64,000 bases of DNA from CBINFS01 sp966250015 (lineage in GTDB: Bacteria; Bacteroidota; Rhodothermia; Rhodothermales; DASSAV01). The notes under the pieces are model-generated. The model did no database searches, was not told the origin of the DNA, and was given only the letters and a program-made list of their open reading frames with translations. The stretch spans positions 72,772 to 136,771 of the forward strand of contig CBINFS010000009.1 of assembly GCA_966250015.1 (NCBI GenBank). The letters are read 5' to 3'. This document shows positions 24,153-32,223 of the stretch, one piece after another. The translations under genes were made by a program, and so were the position numbers. The first letter of the stretch is position 1; each line of letters starts with the position of its first letter.

Positions 24153-25382
24153 ATGATCCGCTCACTTCGCACCGGAGTATCCGGACTCAAAAGCAGCCAG
24201 ATTCGTATGGACGTGGTTGGCAACAACATTTCGAACGTCAATACGATCGCATTCAAGCGCAGCCGCGCCGCCTTCAACGAGGTGCTCGGCCAGCAGCTTC
24301 TCGGCGTCGGCCGTACGGCCGGTGGCACGGGCATCAACCCGTCATTCGTCGGCCTCGGCGTCGCAACGGGATCGATCGACCAGAACTGGTCTCAGGGCGC
24401 GCTCGAAAACACGAACATCGCGACCGACCTTGCCCTCAACGGCGACGGCTTCTTCATTGCCAAGGCCAACGATCGGCTCCTCCTTACGCGTGCCGGCAAC
24501 TTCACGTTTAACCGTTACGGCGAGCTCGTGACGGCCAACGGCCTGAACATTCAGGGCTGGGCATTTGACTCCAACGGCGCACTCATGACGGGTCCTCCGA
24601 CCAATGTCAAGATCGACCTGAACGCTCAGGCTCCGGCCCGCGCTACGACACAAGCTGTTGTAGGGGGCAACCTCTCGGCCGACCTGGCTGATGGGGAGAG
24701 TACATCGATCTCAACCGTTTTTTACGACCAAAAAGGCTCACCCCATACTGTTGTGATCGAGTTTACGAAAACTGGCCCGAACAATTGGAGCTACGAAATT
24801 ACTTACGGGGGCGACCCGGCAAATTCTCCATTCACTGACCAACCAACTGGAACACTGAATTTCGGTACTGATGGCTATTTGCCGGACACCGCCTTACCGG
24901 CTGAGCTCGATTGGGACCCTGGGTACGTTGAGGGCGGTGCAACCATCACGATCGACTTCAGCAAGCTGATGCAGACGAGCGGGTCGACCTCGGCCACGTT
25001 CCAGGATCAGAACGGCGCCGGCTCCGGACAGCTCGCCGGATTCAGCATCAACCCGGAAGGCATCCTCGAGCTGAACTTCACCAACGGTGAACAGCAGAAG
25101 GCTTTCCAGATCGCAATCGGAAACGTGAACAATCCGAATGGTCTCGAGCAGAAGGGTGAGAACTTCTACTCGACCACGAGCGCCTCGGGCGACCTCCAGC
25201 TCATGCGTGCGGGTCGCGACCTGCCGACGGCCGTCGTGTCCGGTACGCTTGAAATGAGCAACGTGGACCTCGCCACGGAGTTCACCGACATGATCATCGC
25301 CCAGCGCGGCTACCAGGCTTCCGCTCGCGTGATCACCACGTCGGACGAGATGCTCCAGGAGACCGTACAGCTCAAGCGGTAA
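24153..25382 (+). CDS. flgE: Flagellar hook protein FlgE
   Basis: The hook subunit, 409 aa. The N-terminal axial motif is MIRSLRTGVSGLKSSQIRMD with VVGNNISNVNTIAFKRSRAAF, and the C-terminus has the partner helix (NVDLATEFTDMIIAQRGYQASARVITTSDEMLQETVQLKR). FlgF and FlgG share these ends, but the length, the central hook domains and the position after flgD favour FlgE. Bases about 24660-24950, coding for the exposed middle, look more AT-rich than the flanks. A strong terminator follows. Confidence 0.93.
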   Translation: MIRSLRTGVSGLKSSQIRMDVVGNNISNVNTIAFKRSRAAFNEVLGQQLLGVGRTAGGTGINPSFVGLGVATGSIDQNWSQGALENTNIATDLALNGDGFFIAKANDRLLLTRAGNFTFNRYGELVTANGLNIQGWAFDSNGALMTGPPTNVKIDLNAQAPARATTQAVVGGNLSADLADGESTSISTVFYDQKGSPHTVVIEFTKTGPNNWSYEITYGGDPANSPFTDQPTGTLNFGTDGYLPDTALPAELDWDPGYVEGGATITIDFSKLMQTSGSTSATFQDQNGAGSGQLAGFSINPEGILELNFTNGEQQKAFQIAIGNVNNPNGLEQKGENFYSTTSASGDLQLMRAGRDLPTAVVSGTLEMSNVDLATEFTDMIIAQRGYQASARVITTSDEMLQETVQLKR

Positions 25383-25404
25383 TCCTGACCTGGTATCATG
25401 AGAG

Positions 25405-25441
25405 CGTCCCGCATCCCAAAGGGTGCGGGACGTTTTCTTTT
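25405..25441 (+). terminator. Strong bidirectional terminator after flgE
   Basis: A 12-bp stem, CGTCCCGCATCC pairing with GGGTGCGGGACG, is followed by TTTTCTTTTT. It separates convergent flgE and the cysteine desulfurase gene, whose stop is at 25441. Confidence 0.93.
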
Positions 25442-26595
25442 TACCGGGTTAGACGCTTGTATACGCGCACGAGCCTCTCGACGGCTTCGTCCACGTCCTG
25501 TTCGGTGTTGTCTTTTCCGAGCGAAAACCGGACGGACGCTGACGCGGTCGTGCGATCGAGACCGGCAGCGAGCAGAACGTGGCTCGGCTCGAGCGCCCCG
25601 CTCGTACAAGCCGAACCGGCCGATACCATGACCCCCTCGACGTCGAGGTTCAAGATCAGCATTTCCCCATCCACCGGCCTGCCCTCAACGGGTGGGAAGG
25701 CAATGTTCAAGAGGTGAGGCGACGAGAGCCCGTCTTCGAGCGGTGTGTTGCAGACGAAGGCGTCTCCCAGCGCCTGACGTAACGTCTCGTAAAGCCGTGC
25801 CCTAAGCTTGACGACGTGATTCCATCGTTCCTCACGTTCCCGCATCGCAAGGTCGAATGCCTCTGCAAGTCCGACGATGGCGGCTACGTTCTCCGTTCCT
25901 GCCCTCCGCCTGCGTTCTTGCGATCCTCCCTCCACCAGCGGCGTAAAAAAGATACCCGAACGGACGTACAGGATGCCGATCCCCTTCGGACCGTACAGCT
26001 TGTGCCCTGAAATCGAAAGCAGATCGACGCCGAGGGCATCCACGTTAAGCTCGAAGAGACCTGCCGCCTGCACCGCATCACTGTGGAACGGAATGCCCTT
26101 CGTCCGGCACAGGTCTGCGATCTGTGTGACCGGATTGATGGCGCCAGTCTCGTTATTGGTGTGCATCAGAGAAACAAGACCCGTACCTTCCGTTAGAGCG
26201 TCCTTTAGTTCCTGAAGATCAATCGCACCGAACCGGTTGGGTTTCAAGATGGTGACGGGCCGACCAAGCTTCCGCAGGCTTTCAGCGGGACGCAACGTGG
26301 CCTCGTGCTCGGCAGCCGAAGTGACGACGTGATTTTTACCCGCTCGAGGCACTCCCTTCAGGGCCGTATTGTTCGACTCGGTGCCTCCGCTGGTGAAGAT
26401 GATTTCGGATGGGACAGCCCCAAGGTGTGCCGCGATCCGCTCCCTGCACGCCTCGACGGTTACTCTTGCGCGGCGTCCCAGGTTGTGAACAGACGATGCA
26501 TTTCCATACGTATCCGTTAGGAAAGGCACCATCGCCTGGAACACGCGGGGGTCTATCGGTGTGGTTGCGGCATGATCGAAATAAATGACGCGCAT
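25441..26595 (-). CDS. Cysteine desulfurase (NifS/IscS family)
   Basis: A PLP enzyme that removes sulfur from cysteine for Fe-S clusters or tRNA thiolation. The 384-aa form begins MRVIYFDHAATTP, the classic start. A TTG-initiated form reaching 26649 would add 18 residues without family support. PLP-binding Lys199 is in SISGHKLYGPKG and the sulfur-carrying Cys330 in SAGSACTSG. The short loop around Cys330 and its SSxCSG-like pattern fit group I (IscS/NifS) enzymes. No iscU or tRNA thiolase gene is beside it, so its acceptor is unknown. Confidence 0.93.
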   Translation of the reverse strand: MRVIYFDHAATTPIDPRVFQAMVPFLTDTYGNASSVHNLGRRARVTVEACRERIAAHLGAVPSEIIFTSGGTESNNTALKGVPRAGKNHVVTSAAEHEATLRPAESLRKLGRPVTILKPNRFGAIDLQELKDALTEGTGLVSLMHTNNETGAINPVTQIADLCRTKGIPFHSDAVQAAGLFELNVDALGVDLLSISGHKLYGPKGIGILYVRSGIFFTPLVEGGSQERRRRAGTENVAAIVGLAEAFDLAMREREERWNHVVKLRARLYETLRQALGDAFVCNTPLEDGLSSPHLLNIAFPPVEGRPVDGEMLILNLDVEGVMVSAGSACTSGALEPSHVLLAAGLDRTTASASVRFSLGKDNTEQDVDEAVERLVRVYKRLTR

Positions 26596-26710
26596 GGAAG
26601 GTGTAATATTTGCGTCGGCTACCAAAATCGGTGGCTCCAATGCTTTCAAATACCGTTAGTTAAGAATTAGCCGGGGCAATATCAGGGTTTTTTAGACGAG
26701 TGCAGGTGAC

Positions 26711-28021
26711 ATGGATAAATTCGTTATTTACGGTGGTAATTACCTTGAAGGAGAGCTCCCGGTAAGTGGTTCCAAGAATACGGCGCTCCCGCTCATGGCT
26801 GCCTCCATTTTGGCGGATGGCACCACCGTACTCGAAAACATCCCCAACTTACAGGACGTCACGACGTTCGCGCACGTCCTCCGCATCTCGGGCGCATCGG
26901 TCCAGTTCGACCCAAAAGAGCACCGCATGCACATCGACGCTTCGCGCGTGAACTTTCCCGAGGCTCCGTACGAGCTGGTGAAAAAGATGCGCGCATCATT
27001 TTACATGCTTGGCGCTCTTCTCGGACGCGCGGGTTCGGCACGTGTTTCCCTGCCCGGCGGGTGCGCCTGGGGTCCCCGGCCGGTGAATCTACATTTAGAA
27101 GGAATGAAAGCACTCGGCGCCGAGATCGACCTGGACCAGGGTTACGTCGTGGCAAAGGCGCCGGGTGGCAGGCTGACCGGGGGAACCTTCGCGCTCGATC
27201 CACCAAGCGTAGGAGCCACGATCAACCTCTTACTCGCGGCGGTGACGGCACGTGGATCGTCGCGCATCGAAAATGCTGCGCGTGAACCGGACGTGATCGT
27301 CTTCGGCGAGATGCTCCAGCAGATGGGGGCGAAAATTGAAGGACTGGGGTCAACGATCATAGAGATTGAAGGAGTTGACGCCCTCAAGCCCATCACCTTC
27401 AAAAACACCCCTGACCGCATCGAGCTCGGTACGTTCATGATCGCGGCGGCCATGGCCGGCAGACCCGGCGACCTGATTCACATCTCCAACGCCGCACCGG
27501 AACACCTCGGCGAAGCCTTTGTCGATGCGTTCGCCCGCACGGGCACGAAGTTCAGCTTTGGTCCGGGTTACGTCGACGTGATTCCCACAGACGAAATCCA
27601 ACCCGTTTCGATCGAAACCGCCGTTTACCCCGGCTTCCCTACCGACCTTCAGGCCCAGTGGACGGTCTTCATGACGCAGGCCAAAGGGAACAGCCGGATC
27701 ACGGATACGATTTACACCGACCGTTTCGCCCACATTCCCGAGCTGCATCGGATGAACGTCAATGCCATCGTGGTGGGCAACCAGGTCGTCGTCGCCGGGA
27801 ACAGGCCCATCAAAGGCGCCTACGTGATGAGCACCGACCTCCGTGGAAGTGTGTCGCTCGTGCTGGCAGGACTCGTCGCCGAGGGTGAAACGCACGTCCA
27901 GCGTATCTACCACCTCGACCGGGGTTACGAAAACCTGGAAGGTAAGCTGTCGGCAGCTGGCATCGCCGTTCAGCGCGTCGCATACCAGGAGTTTCCGGAC
28001 CCGGTCAACGAGACGGCTTAA
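26711..28021 (+). CDS. murA: UDP-N-acetylglucosamine 1-carboxyvinyltransferase MurA
   Basis: The first committed step of peptidoglycan synthesis, adding enolpyruvate from PEP to UDP-GlcNAc in the cytoplasm. The 436-aa protein has the expected inverted alpha/beta-barrel motifs: SGSKNTALPLMAASIL at the start, catalytic Cys118 in LPGGCAWGPRPVNLH (the residue fosfomycin attacks), and FPTDLQAQWTVFMTQAKG with DTIYTDRF near the end. It stands alone, divergent from the desulfurase gene and convergent with the outer-membrane protein gene. Confidence 0.96.
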   Translation: MDKFVIYGGNYLEGELPVSGSKNTALPLMAASILADGTTVLENIPNLQDVTTFAHVLRISGASVQFDPKEHRMHIDASRVNFPEAPYELVKKMRASFYMLGALLGRAGSARVSLPGGCAWGPRPVNLHLEGMKALGAEIDLDQGYVVAKAPGGRLTGGTFALDPPSVGATINLLLAAVTARGSSRIENAAREPDVIVFGEMLQQMGAKIEGLGSTIIEIEGVDALKPITFKNTPDRIELGTFMIAAAMAGRPGDLIHISNAAPEHLGEAFVDAFARTGTKFSFGPGYVDVIPTDEIQPVSIETAVYPGFPTDLQAQWTVFMTQAKGNSRITDTIYTDRFAHIPELHRMNVNAIVVGNQVVVAGNRPIKGAYVMSTDLRGSVSLVLAGLVAEGETHVQRIYHLDRGYENLEGKLSAAGIAVQRVAYQEFPDPVNETA

Positions 28022-28044
28022 CCGCAGCTGCCGCACGCTTCACG

Positions 28045-31000
28045 TCAGAAGACGGCGCTCAGCTGCATGCGAAGGGTGTGTATGGCAGGCGCCCCGGACG
28101 GGACGCGGCCGTCGTACGAGAGAGACGCACGCAGATACGCGTTGAGCGAATACTGCCCTTGAACGGTCCACAGGAGCGATCTTCCGGGGCCACGGCCATC
28201 GGTCAGCTCGTACCGCGCAAGACCAACCGCATCCCCTTCGAGGCTGATCTGCGCCAGCTCGACCCTGGCCGACGATTGCAGCTTCTGAAGAACGGAATAC
28301 CTTGCCTCAACGGGGATTTTCAACAGGGTGGCTCGTCGGTTCCCGACATAATCCCGCTTCCACGACGCGGAGAGCCCGCTGAGGAGCTGTACGGACCGAT
28401 CCGGACTGTACGAAAGCTCAGGTTCCAGGTTGAGCGCCTCGATGTCATATCTGCGGGAGGAAAACGACTCGCTGAGCACCCGATTACGCTCGGTAGATGC
28501 GGTGAGCTTGATTCCAAATGCCGGGATGGGTTTGTATCTCCCTACCAGACTCCAGGAATTTAAAAACCGCTGCTCCTCCCCTGCCGAAAGCTCGGAGAGG
28601 TTCCTAAGCTGGTTAAAGGCCAGGTCGAGCCCATACCTCGGCTCGTTTCTGAAAAATTGAAGCTCCTGCCCTATCCTGATCCGGCCGTTGAGAGTGTTGA
28701 CGGAGCTCATGAAGCGGTTCAGGTTCAGCAGGTAAATCTGAGCAAGGTCTTGCTCGCGGCTCTTTTCGACGACTTCGAAGGTAGTGCGACTCGTGACCTT
28801 TGAAAAAGTCCGTTTCCACGCCGTAGCACTGTTTCGCCAGACGCGATCGGGATCGAGCACGATCCGAAACCTTGCCTGTACGCCGATCACCGACGTCAGC
28901 GTATCAGAGGGTAGATACGTTCTTGCGTACTGCCCTTCGTTGGGCGTGCGTTCCGGAATGAACTCGTCTACCTGGATGATGCCGTCGTTGTTGGCGTCCT
29001 CCCAGACGTACTGAGCCTCGGTATACTCCGGCCCCGTACGAACGTAGATCTCTTGCAGGAGGGGCGTCCGTTCGGTTAGCGCTTCGTAGAACCAGGACGC
29101 CTCGATCGCACGCTGGAACGGAGTATACCGGCTGTTCCACTGAATGATGACCGATTCGTTGTCCTCCCGGCCTTCCTGAATCCGGAAGTAATCGTCGAAC
29201 GAACGTATCCGATACCCGATGTCGGCATTCGTCGTGAATGCACGTACGTTGCGAAGGACCCACCGAGACTGGAGCGTCCAGGAGGTGGATGACGGGCGGA
29301 GCATACCCCCCGCAGCAGCCTCCTCCGTCCGATACTCGATCTCCCCTCCCGCCTCGAATCGATCCGTCACCCACGTCAGTCCGGGACGGTATTCGACGAA
29401 AACGAACGAAGTGCTCGTAAGGCTGTCCGTCAACGTAGGTTTAACCAGGCGTCTCTCCTGCTCCACTTCCAGGTGAGGCACAAGTCGTCCGTTGAGCAAC
29501 GCGTACTGAAGGGTCCCAAGCTGCCGAAGCCAGTTGCCCCGCTCGTCAAACAGTGAATCCCGGCTGGACACGTATTCGAATCGATAATCGAGCTGAGGAT
29601 ATCGCAGCTCGTGGATCTGCAGCGTGGCGGCCTGCCGGTCAGCCGCAAATGTCCTCCCAAGATCAATCCGGCCAATTTCACCCTGCAGGCTCGAGGCCGG
29701 TGAGAACGTGAAAAGGATCGACCCTTCGTCCGTGACCTCCTGTTCCGATAAAAGATCGATACCTGATGGGGCGCCGCTCCGGGTCGGCAGGTTCCACTGC
29801 CGTTCGAACTCCACGGGCCGTATTCGATCGAACGGCTCGAACCGGCTGTCGACGAACCGGCGGCGTATCGAGCCGGAAATCGTCGCGAACCTGGCGTCCT
29901 GCGGGGTCACCTCGAGCCCGGCGGTATAGGCCCATCCAAGGTCGTCGCCCGAGTCAAGATCGGAGAGCCGGTTCTGATCGTGGATGGACTGCGCCCACTC
30001 TCCAAACAGGCGAAAACCGCGGACCGGCTCGATGCCTCCGTGAAGGTCCACGAGCTGTTTGCTTCGAGGTTTGGGGATTACTCGAACCGGTTCGTACTCC
30101 CCCATCCCTTCTCCCCTGTACTCGTAGAGGATCCCGTTGACTGCCCGGCCGGCGCGGACGTACCGCCCACGCCCGGCACCCACGCGGGTGAACCGCACCC
30201 GGAAGACGTCGACGCTGTCGGCCGGTCTGCTGCTGAGAGCCACGTAGATCGTATCCATAGTGCCGCCGACACCGGGGCGCAGCTCACGTGCGTACTGGAC
30301 GTACGGCGCCTCGGCGTCAAAGACGACACGTTCAGCCCCTGACCGAATGGCTGGACCGTCGCCAGCCTCCACGAGCAGGAGCGAATCCAGGCTGGTGAGC
30401 CCGAGCTCCGCGTTGAAGCTTCGCCCGTCCGCCTCGCGCAAAAAGGTCCCTCCAACGACGGCGCGTGCGGTCCCGTCGCTGCGCTGCCACAGATTGGTTT
30501 CGATCTGCGAGCCGACGATCGTACGTGTGAACTCACTCGTGGTGTACTGAAACTCGACGAGTATCCGCCGGTCTTCGGTGATCAGACGCCGTGGAGTAAA
30601 GGTGATCTCCCCCGTCTGATAGTCGACCACGTAGTCATTGGTCTCCCCACGGGTCATTCGCCGGCCGTCGAGATAGACGGTTTCGGAGCCTGCGATGACG
30701 ACGATGAACTGCTCCCCTTCGTTTCCTTCGAGCCGGTAAGGGCCTTGCACGCCGTCGATGGGTTCGATCTGTTGCGAGCGGTAGATGCCTCGAGAAGCCG
30801 CGCCCGACAGCACCAGATTCCCCCCTCCAAATAGCCGGTTTGGTGGATCCGGGTAACGGGTGGAGACGGATACACCCTGCAGCTTCCGGTTGAACCGGGC
30901 GAACTCGGTGCCGGTCAAGGCCAGATCGAAGTCGCCAAGCTGTGCGGTGCCATACGGAGATTGAAGCTGAATGGAAACCCGATCGAACTCACTGAGGCGT

Positions 31001-31629
31001 TGCGTCGTGCCTTCCGGTTGGATCGGCGTATTCTCGTCGGTAAGCACGGCCTGGAGACGAACGCCCTCGGTCACCTCACCCGCTAACTGCATGCGAAGGC
31101 CGGACTCGACCGAAAGGTCGCGGTTGTTGCCTGCGATGATCCCCCTCGTGATCGAGCCGCTCCGCTGGAGCCGGGTGCTCCCGAAGAGATCATCCTCTCC
31201 TGCGGCAGTTGTTGCCTGACGCGGTTTGGGGGATGCCGTCGTCGTGTCGGGAGCGTCGGGGGACGTACGGACGATGCTGTGCAACCTGAAGGGTTCCGTA
31301 TATCGGAACGGCAGCACCCGGTACTCGACTACGAGCAAAGACCCGTCGGGCACCGGTTTTTTGAGCCACAGCCTGCCGTGCCGGTAGTCGAGCCGGTAAG
31401 AGGTAGAGTCGAGGCGAGTTTCGCCGAATTGAAGAGACTCCGATCCCGGCAGAATGAACGGTTGAAGGATGAAGGGCTGCGGCTCGGACAGGTCGAGCGT
31501 GTCCCGAAACACACCGGTTTCCGGAATCGAGGGAAGGTCCTGACCGGTCGCGGTATAAAGAGGTATCACGAAATACCCCACCCACGCCATCAGAACCAGA
31601 CGGAATATGGTAGTGATGAGGTTCCGCAA
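28045..31629 (-). CDS. Very large predicted outer-membrane beta-barrel protein
   Basis: A 1194-aa protein with a signal peptide (MRNLITTIFRLVLMAWVGYF, cleaved near TATGQ). The N-terminal part (about 35-150) has beta-rich domains. A conserved block at about 320-365 (YVVDYQTGEITFTPRRLITE) resembles blocks in large outer-membrane proteins of FCB bacteria, including SprA-like proteins. From about 400 to the end there are alternating aromatic/polar beta-strands and it ends LRMQLSAVF, a typical barrel end with terminal Phe. The start is a TTG; an ATG 13 codons in would lose the charged part of the signal peptide. Function is unknown to me; a secretion or surface role is inference. Confidence 0.75.
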   Translation of the reverse strand: MRNLITTIFRLVLMAWVGYFVIPLYTATGQDLPSIPETGVFRDTLDLSEPQPFILQPFILPGSESLQFGETRLDSTSYRLDYRHGRLWLKKPVPDGSLLVVEYRVLPFRYTEPFRLHSIVRTSPDAPDTTTASPKPRQATTAAGEDDLFGSTRLQRSGSITRGIIAGNNRDLSVESGLRMQLAGEVTEGVRLQAVLTDENTPIQPEGTTQRLSEFDRVSIQLQSPYGTAQLGDFDLALTGTEFARFNRKLQGVSVSTRYPDPPNRLFGGGNLVLSGAASRGIYRSQQIEPIDGVQGPYRLEGNEGEQFIVVIAGSETVYLDGRRMTRGETNDYVVDYQTGEITFTPRRLITEDRRILVEFQYTTSEFTRTIVGSQIETNLWQRSDGTARAVVGGTFLREADGRSFNAELGLTSLDSLLLVEAGDGPAIRSGAERVVFDAEAPYVQYARELRPGVGGTMDTIYVALSSRPADSVDVFRVRFTRVGAGRGRYVRAGRAVNGILYEYRGEGMGEYEPVRVIPKPRSKQLVDLHGGIEPVRGFRLFGEWAQSIHDQNRLSDLDSGDDLGWAYTAGLEVTPQDARFATISGSIRRRFVDSRFEPFDRIRPVEFERQWNLPTRSGAPSGIDLLSEQEVTDEGSILFTFSPASSLQGEIGRIDLGRTFAADRQAATLQIHELRYPQLDYRFEYVSSRDSLFDERGNWLRQLGTLQYALLNGRLVPHLEVEQERRLVKPTLTDSLTSTSFVFVEYRPGLTWVTDRFEAGGEIEYRTEEAAAGGMLRPSSTSWTLQSRWVLRNVRAFTTNADIGYRIRSFDDYFRIQEGREDNESVIIQWNSRYTPFQRAIEASWFYEALTERTPLLQEIYVRTGPEYTEAQYVWEDANNDGIIQVDEFIPERTPNEGQYARTYLPSDTLTSVIGVQARFRIVLDPDRVWRNSATAWKRTFSKVTSRTTFEVVEKSREQDLAQIYLLNLNRFMSSVNTLNGRIRIGQELQFFRNEPRYGLDLAFNQLRNLSELSAGEEQRFLNSWSLVGRYKPIPAFGIKLTASTERNRVLSESFSSRRYDIEALNLEPELSYSPDRSVQLLSGLSASWKRDYVGNRRATLLKIPVEARYSVLQKLQSSARVELAQISLEGDAVGLARYELTDGRGPGRSLLWTVQGQYSLNAYLRASLSYDGRVPSGAPAIHTLRMQLSAVF

Positions 31630-31784
31630 ACTACTCGTGCATGCCGATTTGACGACAGGGCGGCCAGTATACTACGTCGTAGCGATGTGCATGCAGCGAA
31701 ATCCGTGACTTGCAACGAAAAGGATACGTCGTGAACACCCCTCGTCTCAACAGGTTTCTGCCTGCCGGACGCGTCGAGTTCCCC

Positions 31785-32129
31785 CTACGGCTTGCGAAAT
31801 GCCGGCTTACGTTGCGGTACGATCATCTGTTCATCGATACCGTGTGGAGGGGCGATACGAATGATCTTGGCGTCGAGGGTCGGATCCGGCGTAATCAGGA
31901 TGTGCGGATCAACAGACGCAGCCTCCCTTGATCCGGACCTCCATTTAGTGCCCGGTGGTAACAATGTAGCCGTTACCGCAGGATTTAGAAAGGATGTCAT
32001 CATGCCGGGGGACTTTTCGATTTGTCCCGGAAGGTTGCAACAGGGGGAGGCGCCCGTCAGTGCGGACGCCGATCCAACCAGCATGGTGAGCGCGACGGTC
32101 AGGCTGTTGACAGATCGAAGTACATTCAC
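31785..32129 (-). pseudogene. Possible remnant of kdpC (potassium-transport ATPase subunit C)
   Basis: A 114-aa frame starts with a hydrophobic segment (LTVALTMLVGSASALTG) and ends with a stretch like the KdpC C-terminus: ASVDPHILITPDPTLDAK, then IIRIAPPHGIDEQMI, compared with the family's SGLDPHISP...RIA...GI pattern. The middle of KdpC (about 60-100 residues) and its last conserved block are missing, and kdpA/kdpB are not here. It is either a decayed fragment or a small secreted protein with chance likeness. Nothing else is recognised in the 31630-32223 spacer. Confidence 0.33.
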
Positions 32130-32223
32130 GGCAAGACACAGCTAAGACGTCAACGGAAGCAATGTTATAACGCATCACCACCCCTCGTCATTGTGTGTCT
32201 GTGCCGTGGCAGACTCGGGCGGT

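Noticed and set aside
31710..31931. A 73-aa plus-strand frame upstream of the large outer-membrane protein gene
   Set aside because: It has no signal, domain or ribosome binding site and lies antisense to the kdpC-like fragment.
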